Of a stretch of 64,000 nucleotides of DNA, positions 18,793-26,165 are shown piece by piece. How positions within the stretch are numbered: position 1 is the first letter of the stretch; each line of letters opens with the position of its first letter. The stretch covers positions 1,922,001 to 1,986,000 of the forward strand of contig NZ_JACHMF010000001.1 of NCBI RefSeq assembly GCF_014204895.1, written 5' to 3'. This stretch comes from Paractinoplanes abujensis (lineage in GTDB: Bacteria; Actinomycetota; Actinomycetes; Mycobacteriales; Micromonosporaceae). The translations under genes and the position numbers were made by a program. A model generated the notes under the pieces. The model worked only from the letters and a program-made list of their open reading frames with translations. It did no database searches and was not told the origin of the DNA.

Positions 18793-19656
18793 TCAGTACA
18801 GCGAGGCCTTGCCGGCGGCGCCGAACAGCTCGATCTTCTGCGCGGCGACCTCGTTCATGGCCGCGACGCAGGCGGGCTGGATGGCGTTGGGCTCGCGGGT
18901 CTTGGGGTCGTTGCCGAGCACCTCGCGCATCTTGTTGTGATAGGCGACCTTGATGTCCGTCGAGATGTTGATCTTGTTGATGCCGATCCGCGCGGCCTCC
19001 CGGATCTCGTCGTCCGGGTTGCCCGAGCCGCCGTGCAGGACCAGCGGGATGCCGACCCGGCCCTTGATCTCCTTGAGCAGGTCGAGCTTGAGTTCGGGCA
19101 ACATGTCGGCCGGGTACATGCCGTGGAACGTGCCGATCGCGATGGCCAGGCTGTCCACGCCGGTCTGCTCGACGTAGGTGACCGCGTCGTCGGGGTCGGT
19201 GTAGATGATGGTGTCCGAGCCGCCCTCGGCGTAGGTGTCGTTGCCGCCGATCGTGCCCAGCTCGCCCTCGACCGAGACGCCGAGGATGTGCGCGGACTCG
19301 GTGACCTTCTTGGTGATCGCGAGGTTCTCGTCGAACGGCTTCATCGACGCGTCGATCATCACCGACGTGAAGCCGAACTGGATCGCCTGCAGCGCCTGCT
19401 GGTACGTGGCGCCGTGGTCCCAGTGGATCGCGATCGGCACGCTCGAGCGGTGCGCGCGCTCGATGATGCCGGCCACCATGTCGCGGCCGATGTGCGCCAC
19501 CTCGTCGGGGTGGATGGCCACGATGAGCGGGGCGTTCGTCTCCTCGCTGATCTCCACGATGCCCTTGAACATCGCCCAGTCGCTGATGTTGAAGGCGGGC
19601 ACGGCGAAGCTGTGCTCGTTAGCGACGTCGAGGATCGCCTTGCCGGTCGTCAGCAT
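18793..19656 (-). CDS. Class II fructose-bisphosphate aldolase family protein
   Basis: A zinc aldolase of 287 residues with the catalytic Asp and zinc His in HWDHG (about 81-85), further ligands in VEGELG, IGTFHG and VLHGGSG, and the phosphate-binding INISTDIK segment. It splits a ketose 1,6-bisphosphate into dihydroxyacetone phosphate and an aldehyde. The short GatY/KbaY-like form also fits tagatose bisphosphate. It follows the transporter genes and precedes the kinase, so it likely closes a catabolic route for the imported sugar. Confidence 0.88.
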   Translation of the reverse strand: MLTTGKAILDVANEHSFAVPAFNISDWAMFKGIVEISEETNAPLIVAIHPDEVAHIGRDMVAGIIERAHRSSVPIAIHWDHGATYQQALQAIQFGFTSVMIDASMKPFDENLAITKKVTESAHILGVSVEGELGTIGGNDTYAEGGSDTIIYTDPDDAVTYVEQTGVDSLAIAIGTFHGMYPADMLPELKLDLLKEIKGRVGIPLVLHGGSGNPDDEIREAARIGINKINISTDIKVAYHNKMREVLGNDPKTREPNAIQPACVAAMNEVAAQKIELFGAAGKASLY

Positions 19657-19685
19657 TGCTTGTGTCTCCTAAAGAGGGGGGTGGG

Positions 19686-20537
19686 TCAGGCCTTGACGGC
19701 GCCGGAGGTGAGGCCCCCGATGAACCGCCGCTGGAAGATGAGGAAGAGGACGAGAACGGGGACGGAGCCGAGGATGCTCATGGCCATCATCTGGTTCCAC
19801 TCGTACGAGTGCTGGCCCATCAGCAGCTGGATGCCGATCGGGACCGTCCGCATGTCGTCGGTGCGCGTGAGGGCGAGCGCGAACAGGTATTCGTTCCACG
19901 AGATCATGAACGTGTAGACGCCGACCGCGATCAGACCGGGCACCGAGATCGGCACGAGGATGCGCCACAGCGCGGTCCAGCTGTTGCCGCCGTCGACCTT
20001 GACGGATTCGTCCAGCTCTTTCGGCAACGTGTTGAAGTAGGCGGTCATCATGATGATCGCGTAGGGCAGCGTGAACACCATGTGGGTGAGGATCAGGCCC
20101 GGATAGGTGTTGTAGAGGCCGAGCGCGACGACGAGCCCGAAGTACGGAATGACCAGCGTGATCGGCGGCACCGCCTGCACGCTGACGATCACCGCGTTGA
20201 TGGTCTTGGAGAACGGGAACGTGAAGCGGCTGAACGCGTACGAGGCCAGCACCGCCACGAGCAGGGTCAGGATCGTGACCGCGATCGCCACGATGTAGCT
20301 GTTGAGGAAGAACCGCAGCTGGGCGCCGTTGCCGAGGATCGCGGTGTAGGCGTCGAACGAGAAGTTCTCCGAGATCAGCTTGGGCGGGTTGGCGAACACC
20401 TCGCCGTTGGGCTTGAACGAGGTGGAGAGCATCCACAGCACCGGCAGGCCGGCGAACAGGCCGCCGAGCGTGAGCCCGGCGATCAGGCCGGCCTTGGCCA
20501 GGGTGCGGCGGCCGCCCTTGAGCGTGGTGGCTGTCAT
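19686..20537 (-). CDS. Carbohydrate ABC transporter permease (MalG type)
   Basis: A 283-residue protein starting MTATTLKGG with six predicted membrane helices. Its EAA loop is degenerate (ELDESVKVDGGNSW), with the first Ala of EAA changed. The ATG shares bases with the stop of the upstream permease (TGATG), which fixes the start although the frame is open further upstream. It pairs with that permease in a CUT1 transporter. Confidence 0.88.
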   Translation of the reverse strand: MTATTLKGGRRTLAKAGLIAGLTLGGLFAGLPVLWMLSTSFKPNGEVFANPPKLISENFSFDAYTAILGNGAQLRFFLNSYIVAIAVTILTLLVAVLASYAFSRFTFPFSKTINAVIVSVQAVPPITLVIPYFGLVVALGLYNTYPGLILTHMVFTLPYAIIMMTAYFNTLPKELDESVKVDGGNSWTALWRILVPISVPGLIAVGVYTFMISWNEYLFALALTRTDDMRTVPIGIQLLMGQHSYEWNQMMAMSILGSVPVLVLFLIFQRRFIGGLTSGAVKA

Positions 20538-21472
20538 CACCGCTCCCTTTGCTGACGGACGTAGAAGAAGGCCAGGATCATCGTCAGCAGCAGCACGATC
20601 ACGGCGCTGGCGGAGGCGGTGGCGAACTCGTACTCGCTGAACGCCAGCTTGTAGGTGAAGGTGCTGAGCATCTCGGTCGAGTTCAGCGGGCCGCCGCCGG
20701 TCATCATCCAGATCAGTGCGAACTGCTGGGACGTCCAGATCAGGTCGAGCACGGCCATGCTGATGATCACCGGGCGCAGCTGGGGGATCGTCACGTTCCA
20801 GAACTTCTGCCACGGGTTGGCCCCGTCGACCGACGCCGCCTCGTACAGCTCGCCGGGGATGCCCTGCAGGCCCGCCAGCAGGCTGATCATGAAGAACGGG
20901 TAGCCCGACCAGATGTTCACGAACGTCACGACCCAGAGCGCCGAGCCGGGGTCGCCCAGCCAGTTCACCCCGTCGGAGATGACGCCGAGGGTCTGCAGCA
21001 CGTAGTTGACGACGCCGGAGGGGTCGAGCAGCAGGCGCCAGATGACGGCGATGACCGCGATCGTGAACAGCCAGGGCAGCACGTAGACGACCCGGAAGAT
21101 CGCCTTGGTGACGCCGCCGAGCATGCCGGAGTTGAGCATCATCGCGAAGCCCAGGCCGAGGAGCAGGTGGGCCACCATGCTGACCGTGATGAAGATGAAC
21201 GTGTTCTTCAGCGCGGCCAGGAAGTCCGGGTCGGTGAGCACCTCGGTGTAGTTGGCGAACCCGGCGAAGACCGAGTTCTCCTGGACGATCACGTTGTCCC
21301 GGAACGAATAGCTGATCACCATGACGATGGGAACCACCATCAGCAGCACGATCAGCACGACGGTCGGGGACAGGTAGCCCCACGGGACGAGCCGCTTGGC
21401 CAGGGTGTTCTTGGTGCGCGTGGGCGCCTCGGGCTCGGCCGGCGGCGGCTTTTCCACGGTCAGGGAAGTCAT
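20537..21472 (-). CDS. Carbohydrate ABC transporter permease (MalF type)
   Basis: A 311-residue permease with a charged N-terminal tail, six predicted helices and the EAA loop ELYEAASVDGANPW. It lies between the binding-protein gene and the MalG-type gene. No ATPase gene is present, again implying a shared ATPase elsewhere in the genome. Confidence 0.9.
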   Translation of the reverse strand: MTSLTVEKPPPAEPEAPTRTKNTLAKRLVPWGYLSPTVVLIVLLMVVPIVMVISYSFRDNVIVQENSVFAGFANYTEVLTDPDFLAALKNTFIFITVSMVAHLLLGLGFAMMLNSGMLGGVTKAIFRVVYVLPWLFTIAVIAVIWRLLLDPSGVVNYVLQTLGVISDGVNWLGDPGSALWVVTFVNIWSGYPFFMISLLAGLQGIPGELYEAASVDGANPWQKFWNVTIPQLRPVIISMAVLDLIWTSQQFALIWMMTGGGPLNSTEMLSTFTYKLAFSEYEFATASASAVIVLLLTMILAFFYVRQQRER

Positions 21473-21524
21473 CGCTGTCTCCTTGGTCGGGCGCCGCGCC
21501 GGTGGGACGCGGCGCCCGGGCGGG

Positions 21525-22814
21525 CTATTCGATAACCGAGGACCAGGAGTCCTGCGACTTGCTGAGCGCGTCGTCGACGCTGCTCTTACCGGTCAGCACG
21601 AGCTGGAGCTGCTCGTCGAAGCTGCGCATCAGGTCCTCCGACTTGGGCAGGCCGACGAACTCGTTGGCCGGGAAGCCCTCCTGATAGATCTTGAAGGCCT
21701 CCTCGAACATCGGGTCGCTCTTGCTGAAATCGGGCTTGGCGGTCTTGTTGCCGGGGAAGCCGTTGGCCAGCGTGGCCAGCTCGGCGTTGGCCTTGGCGTC
21801 CATCAGGAACTGCACGAGCTTGAACGCCTCGGCCTTGTGCTTGGAGGAGTTGGCGACGCCGATGCCCCAGGACGCGTACGGGATGCCGCGCTTGCCGGTG
21901 AAACCGTCCTCGGCCGGCACCGGCGCGATGGCGAACTTGAGGTCCGGCGCGTTCTCCTTGACCAGGTTGATGTGCGCCAGCGAGTCGATCATCATGCCGA
22001 CCTGGCCGGTCGTGAACTTCTCGACCTTGTCCTGTTCCTTCATGGTCAGCGAGCCCTCGGCGATCACGCCGGCGTCGTTGAGGCTCTTGACGTACTCGAC
22101 CACGCTCTTGACCTGCGGGGTGGTCAGCGCGGGCTTGCCGTCGGCCAGCATGCTGCCGCCGGAGGCCCACAGCCACGACATGACGTCGTTCTGGATGCCG
22201 TTGGGCACGGCGGTGTCGAGCGGGAGGGCCCAGCCCTTGACGTTGCCGCCGGTCGCGGTGATCTTCTTGGCCGCGTCGGCGAACTCGGTGCGCGTGCTGG
22301 GCACCTTGGTCACGCCGGCCTTGGTCAGCAGGTCCTGGTTGACGAAGAGCGGGTAGACGAAGTTGACCACGGGGATCATGTAGGTCTTGCCCTCGAGCTG
22401 GATCTGGCTGGCCAGCTGGCTCGCGTCGTAGCCGGCGTCGCCCATCAGTTCGGTCAGGTCGGCGATCGCGCCCTGCTTGGCGAAGTCGTTGACCCAGGCG
22501 CCGTCGAGGCCGACCACGTCGGGCAGCGTCTTGGAGGCCGCGCCGGTCACCAGCTGCTGCTTGGTCGACGCGTAGGGGCCGCTGAGCAGCTTGACCTTGA
22601 TGGTCGGGTTGGCCGTCTGGAACTCGTTGATGATCTTGTCGAACGACCCGTCGGGAAGTTCCGGGGCCCACCACTGGGCGAACTCGAGGGTTACCGTCCC
22701 GTCCGACGCGACGTCGTCCGAGTCACCACCACCGCAGGCACCCAGTGCGAGCGCGACCGTGGCGGCCGTGAGGGCGCCTATCAGCCGCGTCCGAGACGCC
22801 TTCCGAATGGCCAT
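21525..22814 (-). CDS. Extracellular sugar-binding lipoprotein (ABC transporter)
   Basis: The 429-residue protein has a basic N terminus (MAIRKASRTR), a hydrophobic stretch and the lipobox LGAC with Cys27 as lipidation site. The remainder is a family 1 solute-binding protein. It is the first gene of the minus-strand sugar operon, has a good AGAAGGAG ribosome site, and faces the DeoR regulator across a 288-base gap. The ligand is unknown; the kinase, aldolase and isomerase downstream point to a hexose or hexose-derived sugar. Confidence 0.9.
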   Translation of the reverse strand: MAIRKASRTRLIGALTAATVALALGACGGGDSDDVASDGTVTLEFAQWWAPELPDGSFDKIINEFQTANPTIKVKLLSGPYASTKQQLVTGAASKTLPDVVGLDGAWVNDFAKQGAIADLTELMGDAGYDASQLASQIQLEGKTYMIPVVNFVYPLFVNQDLLTKAGVTKVPSTRTEFADAAKKITATGGNVKGWALPLDTAVPNGIQNDVMSWLWASGGSMLADGKPALTTPQVKSVVEYVKSLNDAGVIAEGSLTMKEQDKVEKFTTGQVGMMIDSLAHINLVKENAPDLKFAIAPVPAEDGFTGKRGIPYASWGIGVANSSKHKAEAFKLVQFLMDAKANAELATLANGFPGNKTAKPDFSKSDPMFEEAFKIYQEGFPANEFVGLPKSEDLMRSFDEQLQLVLTGKSSVDDALSKSQDSWSSVIE

Positions 22815-22865
22815 GTGGAGCTCCTTCTATAGAGAGGTCCTTCTGTTCTCTGCGAGGTGAGCGCC

Positions 22866-22895
22866 ACGTTAGCAACGTGTTACGGCAGTTAACAA
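22866..22895 (-). promoter_or_regulatory. Predicted promoter of the binding-protein operon
   Basis: On the minus strand TTGTTA (22895-22890) and TAACGT (22871-22866) are 18 bases apart. The -35 region overlaps a GTTAAC palindrome, and a GTTAGCAAC inverted repeat covers the -10 region, so a repressor bound there would block the promoter. Confidence 0.5.
22888..22893. promoter_or_regulatory. Candidate DeoR-type half-operator GTTAAC (operon side)
   Basis: This GTTAAC palindrome lies in the promoter of the sugar operon. The same hexamer recurs at 23055-23060 near the DeoR gene, and GTTAGCAAC lies at 22868-22876. AT-rich repeats of this kind are typical DeoR-family targets and stand out in such GC-rich DNA. 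Confidence 0.4.
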
Positions 22896-23054
22896 GGGCA
22901 AGAACAGCAGAATCCTGCGAAGTCTTGCAGGATGCGGCAAGGTTTGATGAGGAGCAGCCCTGCCTCTTGCTCGGAGTTTGCCTGGTGGTGCAATATGTGC
23001 CACCTGGTTGCGTGACTCTGCGGCTCTTCGCTGCTCTTCGCGGCGGTGCGCGTT

Positions 23055-23060
23055 GTTAAC
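23055..23060. promoter_or_regulatory. Candidate DeoR-type half-operator GTTAAC (regulator side)
   Basis: This is the second copy of the GTTAAC hexamer, 43 bases before the DeoR start and just upstream of a CATACT (23073-23078) that could be its -10 box. It would allow autoregulation. Confidence 0.35.
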
Positions 23061-23102
23061 GCGAGGTTGTGGCATACTGCCGCACAAAACCGAGGGGGAG
23101 CG

Positions 23103-23915
23103 GTGAGCGTCGATAAGGACGAGCGGCAACGCCACCTGCCGGCCGGGCGCAAGGCGCAGCTGGCGGCGTACGTGGCGGAGGCCGGACAGGTCACAGTCAG
23201 CGCGCTGGCCGAACGGTTCGGCGTCTCCATCGACACCGTGCGGCGCGATCTCGACCAGCTCAGCGCGGACGGGGTGCTCGTGCGCACGTACGGGGGAGCG
23301 GTCAGCCGGTCCACCCTGCAGCGCACCGACCGCGCCGTCGACCAGCGCCTGAGCATTCAGGAGGGCGAGAAGGAACAGATCGCCCAGCTGGCCGCGGCCC
23401 TGGTCGACGACGGCTCGACCATCATGATCAACGGTGGCACGACGACGCTCGCGCTGGCCCGCGGTCTCAGTCAGCATCGCGAGCTCACCGTGGCCACCAA
23501 CAACCTGCTGGTGCCGGCCGCGCTGCCCGCGAGCGCGATCCGCGACATCTACGTCTTCGGCGGGGCCGTCCGCGCGCTCACCCTGGCCACGATCGGCCCG
23601 GTCAGCTTCCGGGCCAACGGCGGGGCCGAGCTCGACATCCGCTGCGACCTGGCCCTGATCGGCGTGGGCGCGATCGCGGCCGACGCCGGCTACACGACGA
23701 GCAACCTGGCCGAGGCGGCCATGATGCAGGAAATGATCTCGCGCGCCGACCGGGTCGCCATCCTGGCCGACTCGTCCAAGTTCGGCCGCCGCCTGTTCGC
23801 CCAGGTCTCCGAGCTGTCGGCGGCCGACTACCTGGTGACCGACGCGGTGCCCCCGCCCGCCCTGCGCGACGCCCTGGAAGCGGCCGAGGTCGAGCTGATC
23901 ACGCCGGGCCAGTGA
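23103..23915 (+). CDS. DeoR/GlpR-family transcriptional regulator
   Basis: The 270-residue protein begins at a GTG (MSVDKDERQ) with a strong GAGGGGGAG ribosome site at 23092-23100. The open frame upstream to 23046 lacks a ribosome site, so this start is preferred. An N-terminal DeoR helix-turn-helix (VTVSALAERFGVSIDTVRRD) is followed by the sugar-phosphate sensor domain with INGGTTTLALA, a phosphate-binding loop. Such repressors are released by phosphorylated sugars, which suits a neighbour operon with a sugar kinase and aldolase. It is divergent from that operon. Confidence 0.9.
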   Translation: MSVDKDERQRHLPAGRKAQLAAYVAEAGQVTVSALAERFGVSIDTVRRDLDQLSADGVLVRTYGGAVSRSTLQRTDRAVDQRLSIQEGEKEQIAQLAAALVDDGSTIMINGGTTTLALARGLSQHRELTVATNNLLVPAALPASAIRDIYVFGGAVRALTLATIGPVSFRANGGAELDIRCDLALIGVGAIAADAGYTTSNLAEAAMMQEMISRADRVAILADSSKFGRRLFAQVSELSAADYLVTDAVPPPALRDALEAAEVELITPGQ

Positions 23916-23950
23916 GGCTCAGCGGGCGCGGGCGTGGAGGCGGCGAGTCG

Positions 23951-24742
23951 TCAGACGATGTCGCCCTCGATCACTTCGGCGGCGTCGAACGGGAGCTTCG
24001 GCTTGGTCAGGTCGAGGCCGGCCAGGTGCCTGCGGAGCCGGTTGGCCATCGGCAGGAACGTGGCCAGGGTGAACCCGCCCGACACGACCGCGCCGACGAG
24101 CGGGACGGCCTTGGAGACGGTCTTGGCGAAGGTCTGCTTGGTCATCTTCACGCCGACATGGGCGGCGACCTTCTTCACCACCGGATAGACGACACCCTTG
24201 GTGAGCGCCTTCTGCGGCAGCTTCTTGGCCACGGTCTTGGAGACCTCGGTCGCGACCTTACCGATCGCGGCGTTCGCCGACTGCGTCCCGAACATGACAC
24301 CGACGAAAAGGGTCAGCACGCCCTTGGTGGCGTCGTCGAGTTCCTCGCCGTCGTCGGCCAGCAGATCGGGCCAGCTGTACAAATAGGCGAGCTTCTGGGC
24401 GATCCGCAGCATGTGCCCGACATACTGCGCCATGTCGGCCGGCACCGTAGCCGGCAGAAACAGCAGCCCGGGCACCCCGGCCGCCGCCGACAGTCCGCTG
24501 ACCTTGGCCGTCTCCCACCGGATGGCCTCGCCGGCCACCCGGTCGAGCACGTCGCGGTCGATGTCCGCGGCGGCGGGGGATTCGTCGATCGCCCGGCGGA
24601 TCTCGTCGTCGGTGCAATACCGGGCCAGCGCGCTCCTCAGATAGGCGTCCCGATTTATCCGTACGCCGGGCAGTTTCGCCGCACCGGCCAGCAATGCGGT
24701 GAAACGCGATTCCGGGGTCTCGGCCAGGTCTTTCTCGCTCAC
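23951..24742 (-). CDS. EcsC-like protein of unknown function
   Basis: The protein has 263 residues. A helical N-terminal half with a hydrophobic segment (about residues 85-110) leads into a C-terminal half rich in Lys, Val and Gly that ends in AVSGG-type hydrophobic helices. The C-terminal stretch around KAVPLVGAVVSGGFTLATF resembles EcsC-family proteins. That assignment rests on pattern only. It stands alone, convergent with the DeoR gene and divergent from the phosphotransferase-like gene. Confidence 0.55.
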   Translation of the reverse strand: MSEKDLAETPESRFTALLAGAAKLPGVRINRDAYLRSALARYCTDDEIRRAIDESPAAADIDRDVLDRVAGEAIRWETAKVSGLSAAAGVPGLLFLPATVPADMAQYVGHMLRIAQKLAYLYSWPDLLADDGEELDDATKGVLTLFVGVMFGTQSANAAIGKVATEVSKTVAKKLPQKALTKGVVYPVVKKVAAHVGVKMTKQTFAKTVSKAVPLVGAVVSGGFTLATFLPMANRLRRHLAGLDLTKPKLPFDAAEVIEGDIV

Positions 24743-24835
24743 GGCAGAGAACGTACAGCACCCCGCCGAGCCCTACGCCCGGCCGGGACGGGGTATTCGA
24801 TTCCCCGCAACGGCGCATTCGGGCAGAATGCGGCA

Positions 24836-25705
24836 GTGATCGAGACCCCGGACTGGCTGCCCGGCCTCGACGGCACGGTCGTGGGCGGTGAGGTGCTGCG
24901 CCGCTGGCAGTTGTCCGAGGTCTGGCGCATTCACCTGAAGGGCGGCGGCGCCACCTCGGTGATCGCCAAGCGCGGCGTCGGCGAACTGGCCGGCGAGGCG
25001 CGGCGCTATCGCGACCTCGTCGTCCCGCTCGGGATCAGCGCGCCCCGGCTGCTCGCGGAGGGCGGGCCGGGCGTGATCGTCCTGGAGGACCTGGGCGGCG
25101 AAGACCTCGAGGAGCGGCCCACGGCCGAGGGCTACGCGGAGGCGGTGCGGGTCCTGGCCCGGATGCGCTCCGAGGCGGTCCGCGGGCTGGGTGCCGTGCC
25201 CGCCGCCGGGCTGCGCCGGGACACGGCCGACCTGCTCGAGGTGGCGAGACGGGCGGACGCGGCGCTGACCGGGCTGCGCCCGGATCTGGCCGGGGCGTTG
25301 GACGAGCCGGTCCGCGCGATGACCGAGCGGCTCGGGGACGAACCGGCGACGGTCGTGCACGGCGACTTCCAGGCCAAGAATCTGCTGCACCGTCCCGGCG
25401 GCGGGATCGTCGTGCTCGACTGGTCGGACGCCTGCGTGCACGCGCATCTGGGCGATCTCCATCTGTTGCTGCGGGAGGGCCGTAAACAGGGCCGGGTGTC
25501 GATGGACGGGCTGACCGAGCTCTACGCGCACGAGGCGGGCATCGATGTCCGTACGGTGGACGACCAGCTCGTGACCGGCGGGCTGTGCTGGACCATGGGC
25601 GCGCTGCGGTGGGTGGCGGAGGTCGGCGTGCACGCGGTGCCGATCTCCCGGACATGGATCGACGAGCTGGTCAGCGAGCTACGGGAGCTGGCCCGAAGAC
25701 GTTGA
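24836..25705 (+). CDS. Aminoglycoside phosphotransferase-family protein (APH/CHK fold)
   Basis: About 289 residues from a GTG at 24836; the frame is open much further upstream but matches nothing there. The kinase-like signature is clear: the catalytic loop VVHGDFQAKNLL (Asp near 177, Asn near 182) and the metal-binding Asp in VVLDWSDA. An N-terminal lobe with SVIAKRG carries the ATP-binding lysine. Members phosphorylate aminoglycosides, choline, homoserine or other small hydroxyl compounds, and the substrate cannot be told from sequence. It is a single gene whose 3' end overlaps the remnant of a ThuA-type gene. Confidence 0.78.
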   Translation: MIETPDWLPGLDGTVVGGEVLRRWQLSEVWRIHLKGGGATSVIAKRGVGELAGEARRYRDLVVPLGISAPRLLAEGGPGVIVLEDLGGEDLEERPTAEGYAEAVRVLARMRSEAVRGLGAVPAAGLRRDTADLLEVARRADAALTGLRPDLAGALDEPVRAMTERLGDEPATVVHGDFQAKNLLHRPGGGIVVLDWSDACVHAHLGDLHLLLREGRKQGRVSMDGLTELYAHEAGIDVRTVDDQLVTGGLCWTMGALRWVAEVGVHAVPISRTWIDELVSELRELARRR

Positions 25706-26160
25706 GGTCGTACAGGGAGCAGCCCCACTGGGTGGCGCGCCGCGTGCCCAGGACTCTGACGAAACGGCCGGTGGCCGGTTGCTCGGCTGCACCCGGCCCA
25801 GGTGATCTCGTACGTGTTCCACGAGCCGGGCGGGTTGAGGGCGTCGCTGGATGCCGTCGTGGCGCGGCCAGGCCTGCGGCAGGTGCGCGGTCGACGCGTT
25901 GCCACGGTCCTCCACCCGTACGGTGGCCGTCTGGTCGGCCGGGTGCGAGTGGAAGTACGCGCCGACCGGGTTCTCGTACCACGGCCAGTCGTACGCGGTG
26001 TCGGCCGCCGCGTGCACCCCGGCGAACCGCCACCTCCTTCCACGTGCGCCTCGAAGGCTTGCTGCGGCGCCGGGTCGAGCACATCGCCGGTGGTGGAGAG
26101 GAAGACCACGGCCTGACACCGGGCCAGGCTGCCGGTGGTGAACCCCCCGAGGGGCGGTGG
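25671..26160 (-). pseudogene. Decayed ThuA / DUF1080 / discoidin-type carbohydrate gene
   Basis: Four stretches of recognisable protein lie in order on the minus strand but in changing frames. ThuA start: QAVVFLSTTGDVLDPAPQQA (about 26115-26055). ThuA continuation: FAGVHAAADTAYDWPWYENP (from about 26027), reached by losing one base in a GGCGG run, and extending to about 25870. A DUF1080-like piece: PPGSWNTYEITWAG (about 25840-25800). A discoidin-type end: RFVRVLGTRRATQWG to LYDLNVFG (about 25770-25695). The intact family protein is several hundred residues longer, so most of the middle is deleted and the 5' end is missing. The gene is dead. It ends inside the 3' end of the APH-type gene. Confidence 0.75.
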
Positions 26161-26165
26161 GAACG

